From Proteromonas lacertae (taxonomy: Eukaryota; Sar; Bigyra; Opalinata; Proteromonadidae), in the NCBI GenBank assembly GCA_002245135.1, contig NGBS01000074.1:1-28071 (forward strand): 28,071 nt of DNA, given 5' to 3'. Below the pieces are notes generated by a model that saw only the letters and a program-made list of their open reading frames with translations, had not been told where the DNA came from and did not search any database. Positions 10,100-21,400 of this stretch are shown here, piece by piece. The number at the start of each line of letters is the position of its first letter. Within the stretch, counting starts at the first letter, position 1. A program made the translations under genes and the position numbers.

Positions 10100-10312
10100 T
10101 TAATGATTTGTCTTCAATAAGTCTCTTACTTTCTCAGTTTCTGAAAATAAATAATCATTATAAAACTCTCTTCGAGTTATACTATATCCTAGTTTGAAGC
10201 AAAACCTTCTAAATTCTGGTGAGTCTAATATTGTGGTACTGACTGCATTGAAGGTTATTAATTTAAATAGATCTTTGTTTAGAGAATCTGAATTGACTTT
10301 GGCTTTTATCAT
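10100..10312 (-). pseudogene. hAT transposase N-terminal-region fragment
   Basis: The 70-residue frame contains LFKLITFNAVSTTILDSPEFRRFC followed by a GYSITRREFYNDYLFSE segment. This matches the hAT region after the BED finger, where 'PFxxVExxxFrxl...P.y..psR.t....' is typical. No zinc finger or catalytic residues are visible. The Mutator-like element inserted just past its stop. With the element removed, the frame beyond the stop stays open on the far side (before 6194) but is not recognisable. It is a dead fragment. It does not overlap in content with the hAT C-terminal piece near the telomere, so the two could be remnants of the same family. Confidence 0.5.
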
Positions 10313-10660
10313 ATGTAATAATCTGAATATTTTATTTTAATCACGTTTTCCAAAACATTTTGAAGTAGTTAAAATTTTTATGAAACATTCTGTAATTGAA
10401 TAAATCCACAACTTCTTTTGATGCGAAAGGAGGTAATGTGATATCCCTATAGTTTCATATATTATAAAGTCTTATAAATATTGAGTAATTATACATCTAA
10501 ATGATCTAAATCTTAAAAATAAAGATTAACTTAGTCAAGCCATCAAGCTTGATGTTTTTTTCTTTTATTTTTTTTATTCTATAATTAATTTAATATTGTG
10601 TTAATAATATGTTATTGTGAATCATCATTGAGAAATTGATCAAAATAATAGTAATATAAA

Positions 10661-10870
10661 AAGTGCATCGACCGAAGGTCAAATTTGATATTTGAAAGAT
10701 GATGTATAAAGCTTTAATTTTGTATATATGGTTAGATTATATGCTTCTTAACTCATGTTCAATAGGAGGTCAACTAATAGTTAGTATAAGGAAGGTAAAG
10801 GTCAAGCTAAAGATATAGGTTTTAACCTATAGGTAAACCTATACTTTTTGACCGGAAAATACAACACTAT
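10661..10870 (+). repeat. Dispersed repeat, copy B
   Basis: Diverged copy of 808-1025: GCATCGACCGAAGGTCAAA, then AAAGCTTTAATTTTGTAT and an AGGAGGTCAACTAATAGTTAG block. It carries the palindrome TATAGGTTTTAACCTATA and ends near GACCGGAAAATACAACAC, a degenerate form of the ATTTATACAACCCTG motif. No gene is visible between 10313 and 11160. Confidence 0.5.
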
Positions 10871-10986
10871 ACTGTGTGATATGGTGACCATCCTATATCA
10901 AATAAAACAAAAATAAAGAAATGAACTCGAGTCAAATCTCGAAACGCATTAATTTTTCTAAGTGTTATAGATAGAGCTAGGATTAG

Positions 10987-11017
10987 TTTGAATGCATAAC
11001 AAATATATCAATCGATT
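10987..11017 (+). repeat. Left arm of a 31-bp inverted repeat
   Basis: TTTGAATGCATAACAAATAT... matches the reverse complement of 12403-12433 at 29 of 31 positions. The arms enclose about 1.4 kb that includes a coding remnant and a MITE. They may be worn TIRs of an older DNA transposon. Confidence 0.5.
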
Positions 11018-11161
11018 TGTTTTCATTTTCTCTATCTTTCTATGTATTTATTTTTTATGTTTGACTATAATCGAAATCTAATTTAATAAAAAAAATTTGC
11101 GTATATAAATTTTTTTTTGAAATTTATATAATAATAATTTTTAAGGACTTAATTAGCAGTC

Positions 11162-11431
11162 CTATTTATCAATGTCAAATACTTCTATGTCGTCATAAAG
11201 TTTTCTTGGCTTCTTGAACTCTTTCAAAACATTGTCTATTAAATCTTTTACAACTACTTCAACAACTGTTTTGATACCTTCACCAGAAATAAAATTAACT
11301 TTAGTGTTTCCATTATCATCTTCATATTCACTTATACTGTTTGATGGATAATCAGCATCTCCAAATTCTACAGACGATATATTTAATTCATGGAGTAGAT
11401 CTAGGGTAATAGTGACAATTGAAAATAATTA
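11162..11431 (-). pseudogene. Unidentified C-terminal coding remnant
   Basis: An open frame of about 90 codons without an ATG ends at TAG (11162-11164). It reads like real protein: ITLDLLHELNISSVEFGDAD, an acidic SEYEDD turn, then a VVEVVVKDLIDNVLKEFKK helix and an acidic end, DDIEVFDIDK. A TAA bounds it upstream. On the other strand, 11500-11601 encodes another acidic tail (DDYYPEDDDEP). Acidic C-termini are common in pogo-type transposases and in many nuclear proteins, but I cannot assign either piece. Both lie between the 31-bp inverted repeats, so they may come from the same lost element. Confidence 0.3.
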
Positions 11432-11651
11432 TGCTTATAAGTTTCTAGTATTCTTTAACTTGTGATTTTCTTGTCACTTTCAAGAAGAGTCTTCTAATCT
11501 CTAATAATGAGGATGATTACTATCCAGAAGACGATGATGAGCCGGTTCAAATGATTGATGGTGTTTGTGTGCAGTGTTATGTTTATGATTTACATAATTA
11601 ATTAGCATTATTTCGATACGTAATATATTAAGATTCGTTTCAAAAGCGATT

Positions 11652-12276
11652 TGTCGCGCGCGATAAAGAAATTTGCGCGATAAAGGAAATAATAAGTTTC
11701 CATTAAAGTGAATATGTTAATACTTATTTGGAAGGCCGAGTAAATATAAATATAACATTATTTTGTCTAATAAATTACATATGTTGAAATTGTCATCAAG
11801 TTTTCAATAAGATTTATATCATCTATTATTAATCTTTGTAATTATTTTTTTATTTAAATCGCTAGAATATATTAGCATATATGTCTTATTATCATATTGA
11901 TATATATATAGTACCCTTTAAAAAAATATTAAAGAAAAAGAAAATATGCTCAAGCCTTCTTCAAGCCAATATTTTATTTTTTATTTCAAACCATCGTAAC
12001 ATCGATTTTGTTTAATCTTTTCATCAAAGAACTGTTTATTTCAATTTCTTCCAGTGATATATGCAATAAAAATAATGTTAAATGATAGAAATAATTAAGA
12101 TGAATATGAAGTGAATATTTATGAATAATTGAACATAACTATTGTATATGACTGTTATAAGACAAAATGATTATATATTCATGCATAGCGTAATGACATT
12201 AACAATAATATTATATTAGATCTAAATATAAACAATTACTTCCTTTATCGCGCAAATTTCTTTATCGCGCGCGACA
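11652..12276 (+). mobile_element. MITE copy 1 (625 bp, TGTCG...CGACA ends)
   Basis: Starts TGTCGCGCGCGATAAAG and ends with the reverse complement. The inverted repeats are about 37-41 bp, and within each the word GCGCGATAAAG occurs twice. It is flanked by the 5-bp duplication CGATT (11647-11651 and 12277-12281). It has no coding capacity. It is nearly identical to 17093-17718 in inverted orientation, with one length difference in an A run and only a few base changes noticed, so transposition looks recent. TGTNR...YNACA ends with short duplications are the signature of Ginger/TDD elements, whose transposases resemble retroviral integrases. The autonomous partner is not in this window. Confidence 0.9.
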
Positions 12277-12402
12277 CGATTTGGTTTAAACTTTATTTTT
12301 TTGTGTTTTTAAAGTAATGAGATGGTTAATATATGGTGTCATATCACGCCATATGTTGACCATCCTACATAGATAGTTATTTAGAAATAGAATAATATTA
12401 CG

Positions 12403-12433
12403 AATCGATTGATGTATTTATTATGCATTCAAA
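12403..12433 (-). repeat. Right arm of the 31-bp inverted repeat
   Basis: Inverted partner of 10987-11017 with two mismatches. The following ten bases outward also match loosely. Confidence 0.5.
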
Positions 12434-12459
12434 ATAACCCTAAGGGCCAAAAACCTATA

Positions 12460-12486
12460 GGGAAATAGAACACTGTTCTATTTCCC
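12460..12486. repeat. Perfect 27-nt palindrome downstream of gene 2
   Basis: GGGAAATAGAACA, a single C, then TGTTCTATTTCCC: a flawless 13-bp stem. It lies about 118 bases past the gene 2 stop codon. It could form a hairpin in a long 3' UTR or be an MITE or insertion remnant. There is no run of T that would suggest a bacterial-type terminator. Confidence 0.6.
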
Positions 12487-12603
12487 TTTATTATTCATTA
12501 TTATAATTGTTATATCAATATTAAAGAAAAAATATGGAATATTGATTATGAAATAGTATGAAAAGGACATTATGATGTAAAAGTAAATAATTGTATATTT
12601 CTA

Positions 12604-15600
12604 TTAACTTTTAACTAGATTTTCATCTAACACTTTTATCATTTCTTTACTATTATAAACACTATTTGTTATTTCTTTATTTACCATTTCTCTTATCCTT
12701 TCAGATATAAATCTAAGCTTACCAGATTTAGTTACATCATTTTCATCTGTTTCATATATAAAAACATTTTGATATTCTGTTTTCGATAGAGATGATTTAG
12801 ATCTACCTTTAGTAATTTCTATTAAATCTTCTCTTATCACTTTCTGTATTTCATCATCAATATCAGTTATAAGATCATTTCCAATAATACCTCCATTATA
12901 TGTATAGTTTTCAGTATATTCTTTAATTTTTTCAGCATATTCCTTTTCATTAAAAGTTACTTCATCTTTAATAGAATTATAATTAGTAAATCCATTACTT
13001 CCACATTTTCGATGAATACTTTTCAACAAAACAACTTCATTCACTTCTTCTTCTGTAAATGGAGGTATATACATCACCAATGGGAATCTTTTACTTTGAA
13101 ATGTTTTACACTTATCATTATATGCATTATCTATAACTATTATCATTTTTGCATCAGCATAATCATCTTCACCAATAACTTCTCCATCAGAAATTACAAC
13201 ATAAGGCAGCTTTAATAAATCAATATTACAATACTCCCCTTTATAATAAACATTTATAGAATTTTCTAGAATTTTATCTCTAATAACTTCAGCTAATACT
13301 GATTTACCTATTCTACTATGACCAAGTATTAAATAATTTCTTTGATAATCAAAAGCAAAATTATCTTTTGAAATAATATCCCACATATCTTTGAAGCACT
13401 TTCTCATAAGATATACGAGCACCTACATATATATCAAAATCTTTCACTTTTGGAAGAAATGATTGTTGTTGATTTGATGATAATGATGATTGCGGTGAAG
13501 GAAATAGTAATGGAGTTGTAGCTGGAACAGATAGAGCATCAACTTTGAAATGACTATTACATCTTTTTACTGCTTCATTTTGTATTACACAATATATGAA
13601 ATTACCTTCTTTCTTCTCACTGTATTCTCTTATTGATTCTTGCATTTTTTCATTTTGTTTCTTTTTCATCTCCTCAATTATTTCATTATTATCTTTATCT
13701 TCATTATTAATCTTTAACTCTTCTTCACCATCTAATAATATTTTTATAAATACTCCATTCATTATCAAATCAAAGTAATTTTCTTCATTTAATATATAGT
13801 AAACAAAATAAGATCCATCAATAGGATTATAAACATACACTTCTTTCTTAGAATCTATTTCAAAATTTGGATCATTTAAAGTAACAGCTTTAGCAGTAGC
13901 TGTAACTGTTTTTGCACGGAGGTTATAAGATATATTAGTGTTATCATTAAGCTGAATCTCTTTTTTACTTAATTTATATGCTATTTTCTGTTTCAATGCC
14001 ATTCTTTTCACTAACTCATCATCATTATCTTTAATTGATTTATAATAATTATCAATCTGTGTATATTCATCTAGATTTCTAGGTGGATAGAATTTACATA
14101 CTATATATTTTTCTACATCTTCAGAAATGAATTTCAATTTTTCTTTTGGCTGTAATATACATTCTTTTAAATCATTATCCCATTTTAACTGTAAATCATA
14201 TTTCAATATAATATTGGATAAATCATGAACTGGTAAACTCTCTTTCTTCATATATTTCTCTAAAAAATCATTATAGCCATTTGTTTTTTCTACGCTGTCT
14301 ATTAACTGTTTATAATAATTCCAATAATCTCTGTTTTCATAATTAATTCTATATAAATAATGGTAATATATTTGACGAGGAATATTTCCATACTTTTTAC
14401 ATATTCTTTTAAAATTACTATCATCATCATCAGAAACACTATGAATATCAAAACCAATACAGTTTACAAACCAATCTTGAATTTCATCAAAAGATAATGA
14501 ATCAAAATATAATTCTTTACGAGAATCTTCGTAATTACTATTGTTATTATAATCAGGTGAACTTATTGAAATGATTTTGTTACTATCATTAAAAATTTCG
14601 TTTATAGTATCAACTATTATTATAGAATGTCTTATTTCATTCAATTTAATTTTCATACTGTCTATTTTAAAAATAACACCATCTCTCATTAAATATATTT
14701 TCTTTTTATCTTCATCTCCATATTTTTTTCCTTTTACTATGTAAATATCTTTCAACTTTCCATCATATTTTATCCATACATTATCATCACTATTTATTAC
14801 TTTATCATCAATATGATGATTCAATCCTTTTTCTATTAAATCATCATAATTTGGACTATTTTCTTTTGTGTATTCAATCACTTTCTTGATTAGTAATTTT
14901 TCTATTTTTCCTGTAGTTACATTATTGCTTATACTTTCTAGTTCTATTTTCAATTCTTCACATTCTAAATACTTCTTTAAATTGTTATCAAATGGATAAT
15001 ATAAGTAATTATTCCTTATGAAGTATAATAATACATATATGAATGATGTTTTCCCAATACCTGGTTCACCAGTTACTACTATATTAGACTTGTCTACTGA
15101 TAAACATTTACAAATATGACGAAACATTTCATAATAGCATTTTCTTATGTATATTTTTCTCTTTGGAAATTGAAATATTGGTGTTAATGTTGAAAAAAAC
15201 AAACATTTCTTGCTTTCATCATTTTGATCAACTCTCAAACTATTCACTACTTCCACAAAACTATCTGGAGAATCAAGTAAGTTTGAATCATCATGAAAGT
15301 ATTTCAATAAAACTATCAATTCATATATACTTCCACTCTTATCCACATATTCTTTTTCAATTTTTTTTAATTTGAATGTAGATTTTATAAAATCCTTTAT
15401 ATTGTCAATAACATATGATGAGTTGGTTTTTATTAAATTTGATAGATAATCAATTATATAGTATTTCTTATAATTATAAATACCATATATTGTATTTGGC
15501 ACTTTTACTTCATTTACCACATCATTACCAATTCTAACATTCATTCCATTTATAATAACTTTATCACCATTAAAATTGACTTTATAATTCAGTAATTCAA

Positions 15601-16138
15601 TATTGTCATATATTTCTTGATTCTTTCTTTCTTTATAATATTCTATCCATTTCACTAAACCTTTTTCATCACCAATACTAATAAATGGATAAATTGGAGT
15701 AGGTAAGTTTCCTGATATTAGTTCTGTAGTACCATTTCCTTGTCTTATGTACATTCTATTGTTGATCATGTCATATATCACTTCATATATATCTCCTACT
15801 TTACCACTAATACTTGATATTGGTGTTGATCTATTGTTTTCAATCTTCAAAGATAAACCATTTAATAATTTGATGTATGGATATATCTCATTTGATGAAT
15901 CTGGATTTGTACAATAACCAAAACTAATACCTTCACTACCAATACTCAATATTTCATAATAGAAATGATAAATTCCATCACTCATTTCCTTATTTATAAT
16001 ATAATTATACTGACCTTTATATTTATACTTGAATAGTTTATTACATACAACATATTCAATTTTATCACAAGGCTTTTGATGATAGTTATATAAGTCATCT
16101 TCTTCTACTTCTTTTATTGTAAACACATTTATATTCAT
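12604..16138 (-). CDS. Gene 2, main part: SPRY + tandem NTPase (RHS/Crinkler-like), two exons
   Basis: Exon 16138-13448 (about 897 codons) and exon 13422-12604 join in frame across a 25-nt intron. The joint yields LPK-VLVYLMRKCF, which aligns with NQLYLFRNC in gene 1. Residues 50-165 form a SPRY-like domain (GIYHFYYEI, GISFGY, VIYDMINNRMYIRQGNG). IFQFPKRKIYIRKCYYE (321-337) precedes Walker A GEPGIGKTS (357-365). IIIVDT, ISISSPD, YGNIPRQIYYHY and LKFISEDV follow. The second module in exon 2 has a degenerate P-loop, GHSRIGKS, then KTFQSKR and LRFISE. The ATG at 16138 lies 18 bases from a pogo insertion. The original 5' end, with another SPRY-like domain, is on the far side (18895-19434), so this is probably a broken gene whose main part remains open. 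Confidence 0.75.
13423..13447 (-). other. Candidate 25-nt intron in gene 2
   Basis: On the minus strand the segment starts GTGAAAG and ends TGTAG. Removing it (25 nt, not a multiple of three) takes the first frame exactly into the second at a codon boundary and restores homology to gene 1. Without splicing, the first frame would run 29 codons past the donor into a sequence without homology and the second would have no start. A one-base indel nearby is the alternative. Confidence 0.6.
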
Positions 16139-16710
16139 CTCTGATTTTGTAAGTATACCGTAAAGTCACTAACAAAAGCAAATAATTTGACCGTTTCAAT
16201 GACAGTTTAGAATTTTTTTTTATTAGTTTTTTTTTGGTTATATTTGTTTTTTTCAGTACAATAAAACTTACCATTCATTACAGCATTTATGAATAGTTTA
16301 ATATTTGTAGTATAACCTAAATCTATATATAATGTCGTAGGTAGGAAATTCATAGATTCTTTTTTATTTTTATAAATTATTTATTTTTATATATCAATAT
16401 ATTCACAAAATAACAAGTCAGATAGCATAATTGAAGTAATTATACTTAAATGGTAGTTGTGTTACAAGCCAAACATTAATATAAGTTAGATTAATAATGA
16501 TTTCATGAATATAAACTATTATTAGTGTTATTAGAGAGAAAGAAGAATGAATTCACACAAAAGAGAGTAGGAGGAAAATGAAAAAGAATTTTGGTATATA
16601 ACTCTATTATTATTATGTATTTAGAAGTAAATTTATATCATTTCAATTATTTTTTAGTTTTATTAATAAAGAATATAATAGAATGATGTTAATATAATGA
16701 TGTTAATTAA

Positions 16711-18678
16711 TTAAACATAAGCTGATTGTCTTGTGTTATTTTCATAATTTCTTCCCTCCTGAAAGAATTTAAGTATTATTTGCTTACTATTTTCATCACT
16801 TCCACAAACATGTTCTACTGCTTTCTTTATGTTAATGTATTTCTTCTCTTTCTTTCTTTCTAGTTGATACTTTGTTGGTTCTAAAAAAACACCATTTTTT
16901 CACTTCTATCTATTCTTGTAAATTCATAAACAGAATTAATTATTGAATCTCTTGATTGACCTTTAATGACTATATCTTCTTCAACATTTGCGCATCTCAG
17001 CTGATTAAACTTAAACAACTCATTCTCTTTTCTCATAAAATCTTTTAAAGCTTTATTCACTGCAATGTCCAATGGTTGAAGCATAGCAGTGCTGTCGCGC
17101 GCGATAAAGAAATTTGCGCGATAAAGGAAGTAATTGTTTATATTTAGATCTAATATAATATTATTGTTAATGTCATTACGCTATGCATGAATATATAATC
17201 ATTTTGTCTTATAACAGTCATATACAATAGTTATGTTCAATTATTCATAAATATTCACTTCATATTCATCTTAATTATTTCTATCATTTAACATTATTTT
17301 TATTGCATATATCACTGGAAGAAATTGAAATAAACAGTTCTTTGATGAAAAGATTAAACAAAATCGATGTTACGATGGTTTGAAATAAAAAATAAAATAT
17401 TGGCTTGAAGAAGGCTTGAGCATATTTTCTTTTTTCTTTAATATTTTTTTAAAGGGTACTATATATATATCAATATGATAATAAGACATATATGCTAATA
17501 TATTCTAGCGATTTAAATAAAAAAATAATTACAAAGATTAATAATAGATGATATAAATCTTATTGAAAACTTGATGACAATTTCAACATATGTAATTTAT
17601 TAGACAAAATAATGTTATATTTATATTTACTCGGCCTTCCAAATAAGTATTAACATATTCACTTTAATGGAAACTTATTACTTCCTTTACCGCGCAAATT
17701 TCTTTATCGCGCGCGACAAGTGCACTTAGGTGGAATAAGAACAATGAAGATATGGTTCTTTAAACATAATTCTTGTACTTCGTAATCATAATGTGGGATG
17801 AAGTCATCCCAAATAAGCATACATGGAGATCCTAACGTGTAAGGGATTATAACATCTTGAATATACTTGATTGTAAGAGTCTTTGTCATCCAAGCTTTAC
17901 CATTACAATATATTGGACACTTAGATCTAACTTCTTCACTTACCAAACGCTCTACAAGCTTTCCATGTACAACCACGAATGGAGGCAAATGAACACCTTC
18001 AGCTGTAATAGAAAGGAGGAAGGTAATCCTTTCTTTGTCATTATTAACTGTCATAACTGGCTTAGTAGGCTTACCTTTCATATCCAACGTATAATTCGAA
18101 GTGTTCTCCATAAATAATGGAGTTTCATCAACATTTAATACATAGTTAGACGTGATATTAAACGCCTTCATTAAGTATTTTATACATTTTAACATATCTT
18201 CTCCTAATTCTACCCAATTCTCTGGCAGCTTGTCATTCTTTGATGACGATAGCCTCTTTAACACAATACCATTACGTCTACACCACAACTTTGCCCATGA
18301 GACAGAAAAAGTAAAAGAAAATTTATCCGTTTCTTTGAACTCGTCAAGCCAAGCTAAATGCTTGGCTGCTGTTGCTACCGTACTCATATGAACCGGTATT
18401 TGTAACGTTCTTAACGTCTCTATGTACTTTATCAAAATATCATCGAAGAAATTTGAAGTAAGTTTTTTTTCCCCAGATTTAATTCTTCGCCCACTTTTCC
18501 TTTCTATTGCCTTTTCTAAAGGCATTTGTATATACCTCCTTATAGTATAATAAGGTATTTTGGTCTTTCTGGCAATTTCGGCACAGTTTAAATATTTAGC
18601 TAAATCCTTCACATATAAAATAACCTCCTTTCCATCTATTGCCCTATTTGGCTTTTTTTGATGTAATGTGGAGTACAT
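16711..18678 (-). pseudogene. Pogo/Tigger-family transposase, split by a MITE
   Basis: Would cut and paste the surrounding element. From the ATG at 18678 come a helix-turn-helix region (CAEIARKTKIPYYTIRRYIQ), a CENP-B-like second HTH (RTLQIPVHMSTVATAAKHLA) and the DDE_1 catalytic core. The first aspartate is in LNVDETPLF and the second in MLIWDDF. The frame then hits the MITE at 17718 inside IPPKCT. It resumes in frame at 17092 with MLQPLDIAVNK, which holds the third aspartate, so one 5-bp duplication plus the MITE is the whole break. A second lesion is a frame slip in a six-base T run at 16895-16900. The true C-terminus reads on from VFLEPTKYQLERKK to a TAA at 16711. All glutamines are CAA or CAG, so this gene uses the standard code. 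Confidence 0.88.
17093..17718 (-). mobile_element. MITE copy 2 (626 bp), inside the pogo transposase
   Basis: Same element as 11652-12276 in the opposite orientation. It starts TGTCGCGCGCG at 17093, ends CGCGCGACA at 17718, and is flanked by the 5-bp duplication AGTGC (17088-17092 and 17719-17723). It separates the second and third catalytic aspartates of the transposase. Because it lies in the pogo element, it arrived after that element did. Confidence 0.92.
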
Positions 18679-18894
18679 TTCTAAATTAAGCTCAAGAATT
18701 ATCTATATGAAATAAATATTATACCGCTTATGCTATTATGTTATTTTTCAAACAAATTAACCTTTTTCACCTCTTAATACAATTATAATCTCAAAAATTA
18801 AAAATGAGATCTATTTTTTGTACCCACAAGTTTTCAAACACCCATTTTTTCAAAAATTTTAAAAGTTTGCTTTTGTTAGTGACTTTACGGTATA

Positions 18895-19434
18895 TCTTTG
18901 TATCATGAAGGGTTCATCATACCAACTCTCACTTGATTCATATTCACTATCTTTGTATTTCTCAACATATAGACAAGTACATAATGGTAAGTCATTCAAT
19001 ATCTGTTCTTTTACTCCATTTCCATATCTAATCGACATCGTCTTTCTATTAATATCATATATTAATTCAACACCTTCTTTGACTTTAATACCTGGTATAT
19101 TTTTCTTTTCATAACCTTTATCATATACTTTAGCTATACTTCCACTAAATTTTATATAACTAACTACTTTATCTTTGCTAAACATGTCTTTATAACCAAA
19201 ACATATATATCCATCTGTTTCTTTTATTTTTACTTTGACTATATAATGATAGACACCAGATACTAAAGGTATAAAATTCATTGTAATAACTCTTCCATTT
19301 TCTTCGCTAATTTTTAGTAAGTCATTAAATTTTGGTATGGGAATACCTTCATGATTTCTCTTTACAGGAAAACTAATCATCAAGTCACTCATTTCTAACT
19401 GAAAACTATATACTATATTAATACAATACTTCAT
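18895..19434 (-). pseudogene. Gene 2, detached 5' part: SPRY-like domain
   Basis: The frame begins at ATG 19434 (an internal ATG at MSDLMISF is an equally good start) and runs to the pogo insertion. Its last residues (after MIQRY) are encoded by the transposon's inverted repeat, ending in an artificial stop at 18859. The product is SPRY-like: GVYHYIVKVKI, GYICFGYKD and LIYDINRKTMSIRYGNG closely parallel the SPRY of gene 2's main part (VIYDMINNRMYIRQGNG). Two consecutive SPRY-like domains therefore probably headed the original gene. Any transcript now stops inside the transposon, leaving a stand-alone SPRY protein at most. Confidence 0.7.
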
Positions 19435-19823
19435 ACATAAATCGGCAAAAATGATCTTACAGATGTGAATACTAGTGAATAAAAGAAATAAGAAGAAATA
19501 AAAATAGAAATGTTTAGTACAATTTTTTGCTTATATATTTCAAAGAAAATGAAAACTGTTCAGTTATTGCATTTTGATAAACTCATCGAAACAAAGTATA
19601 TATTATATTTTTTTGAATGATATTATATTAAAAACAGTTAATCTATCAAATATGAAAGAAAAAAATGAAACTATAAATTTGAACTAATTTTCTTCTATAT
19701 TTTAGGTATTATAAATATCAAAAAGCATAATTGTTTATGCGTTATGAGAAATCTTAATAGAAAGAAAAAATTATAGATTATTAAAAAGTATGTGAGTAAA
19801 AAGTATGTGCTAATAACTTTCAT

Positions 19824-20690
19824 TTAGATTCTGCTATTCATTGATTGAAATAATATTTTGATATTTTATCCTCCTGCTAATATAAAGAAAAGTAATAAAC
19901 ATCTGTTGAAGGTCTCTTGAATAGTTATACAATGTGCAATTGGGGATAAAATATTAAATCTCTCTTATACTTCGATGTATTCACCTTCTTCCTTCCTTTC
20001 AGGTAAGACTTGATTAATTGGGAATCTGCTGATATACTACATACATACACAAATGAGCTATCAATATTACATAAAGATGAGGGATAATTCAATATTAATA
20101 CATATTGAATATGGATTGAAATGGATTTCATTTCTAATGTGGAATATTATGAAAATATTACCACTTTTATCACTTATTAATAATACAACTCATTGCTTGT
20201 CGATATAGGTATAACTGAACATATCTTGTATTGGAGAATCAATTACAACACTTCGATTATTAACAATGTAAGTCATATAGTTACTATAAACTATTAAAAC
20301 ACTCTTATTATCAGGTGATGAAACTATTAAATATAATTATTACTAAATATACTTAACTTGGTATAGGAATTTGATAAACAGTCATTCATTTCAACTTGTC
20401 TCATCATTTCATCCTACATATTCACTTGAAAGGAATTGATATGACCTGTAGATGAGAATTGATGAGGATAGTCTGATGATAACACTAATAATTCATAATC
20501 TCGATCTCATTTCATAAATGCTACTTCATAAATGATATCTACTTGCATTCTCATCATCTTTACACTAATTAAACCACTTCAACCATCCAATAAAGCTATT
20601 CATACAGCACCTTGATAAATATTTTTCATAATTTGTGTCCCTTCTTAATGCACTACCACTATTACCATACCAACAAGTTCAACATACTTA
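19824..20690 (-). pseudogene. Decayed beta-propeller-like gene fragment with a 29-nt intron
   Basis: Several frames read as protein. The upstream part (20690 to 20353) includes GLISVKMMRMQVDIIYEVAF and YELLVLSSDYPHQFSSTGH. A 29-nt candidate intron at 20324-20352 (GTATATTTAG...TTTAATAG) joins TKL to SSPDNKSVLIVYSNYMTYIV in frame. It continues with SPIQDMFSYTYIDKQ, a TGA, then VVLLISDKSGNIFIIFHIR, and in another frame INQVLPERKEEGEYIEV and AHCITIQETFNRCLLLFFIL. The alternation of short strands and SPD/SDKSGN turns suggests a WD40-like propeller, but I cannot name it. In-frame TGA codons fall where tryptophan would fit, and TAA or TAG where glutamine would fit. This is a pseudogene. Between 19435 and 19823 I see nothing. 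Confidence 0.4.
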
Positions 20691-21048
20691 AATTTGTCAA
20701 ATTATACTCATTCTTAACATTAAAGTAGTACTTTCATTTAATCACTTACTATATATCTTATTATATCAATATTTAACAATTATTTTAATCATACATTATT
20801 TATCACATATTCTCTGTATTGAACTTATAAACATTCTACTACACTACACAAACACATAACGAACAGATAAGAAGATAATTACAGCTTATAATTATAAAAT
20901 ATAGACTAACAAATATTTATAAAGTGAAGAATAAACAATTGACTTTATATATATTGATATAATTGATTTTTTATTTTTAATTGAAATTATGTCCGTTTCA
21001 TATTATTCTTTTCTTATTTTTCTCTTGATATAGCAATTTATATTAATA

Positions 21049-21400
21049 TTATAGAGAAAATATGAAATATTGATTCTGTAAATAATCAAATGAAATACAA
21101 ATTACTTCTCCAGTTTTACTAGCAGCTGATCTAGTTTGTGGTTCTTCTTAAATATCAGTTTGTCTTACAATTACAGAGGAATAAGCCATATCAGGTGAAG
21201 AAGAATGTAAATCATTTTTAAAAGCGTTAGATTATAAGATATTCGATGTAATTGAGATTATTGTATTTTGATAATTCTTTGGTGTTGTAATAAATGCAAC
21301 TGTTCTTACTAAATTTGATATGGTATCCATATTAGCTGTATAACAATCGAATTTCACATTCGTTCTAGCAACATTAATTTATCCAACTAAAAAAGAATAC
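21049..21400 (-). pseudogene. Unidentified decayed coding fragment
   Basis: About 112 codons in one frame, ending at TAA (21049-21051). It includes INVARTNVKFDCYTANMDT, FITTPKNYQNTIISITSN, AYSSVIVRQTDI and GEVICISFDYLQNQY. Three in-frame TAA codons interrupt it. At its upstream edge TTTTTTAG before VG could be an intron acceptor. No family is recognised. The stretch 20691-21048 has no supportable feature. Confidence 0.35.

Larger units (their letters stand above)
16156..18892 (-). mobile_element. Pogo-type DNA transposon inserted in gene 2
   Basis: The 2737-bp element has 27-bp perfect inverted repeats starting TACCGTAAAGTCACTAACAA (16156-16182 and 18866-18892). It is flanked by TA at 16154-16155 and 18893-18894, the expected target for Tc1/mariner/pogo elements. 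Its single gene is a minus-strand pogo/Tigger-like transposase. It sits between two SPRY-like domains of what appears to have been one gene. Removing it with one TA leaves those halves one base out of frame, so the host gene also has a later indel, or the join is not simple. The non-coding 16183-16710 and 18679-18865 show nothing else. Confidence 0.88.

Noticed and set aside
11652-12276. MITE as a solo LTR of a retrotransposon (TG...CA ends, 5-bp duplication)
   Set aside because: The ends carry inverted repeats of about 40 bp, far longer than the few bases at LTR ends, and no polypurine tract or primer site is seen beside it.
12604-13422. A separate gene starting with GTG at 13422
   Set aside because: The GTG directly follows an intron-like TAG and the sequence continues the preceding frame's family homology, so it is an exon of gene 2.
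13012-18391. Plus-strand frames of 60-86 codons at 13012, 13596, 15163, 17857 and 18152
   Set aside because: They lie opposite well-supported minus-strand coding sequence and have low-complexity or unrecognisable products.
18905-19114. Plus-strand 69-codon frame
   Set aside because: Antisense of the SPRY-like domain; hydrophobic composition comes from the AT-rich complement.
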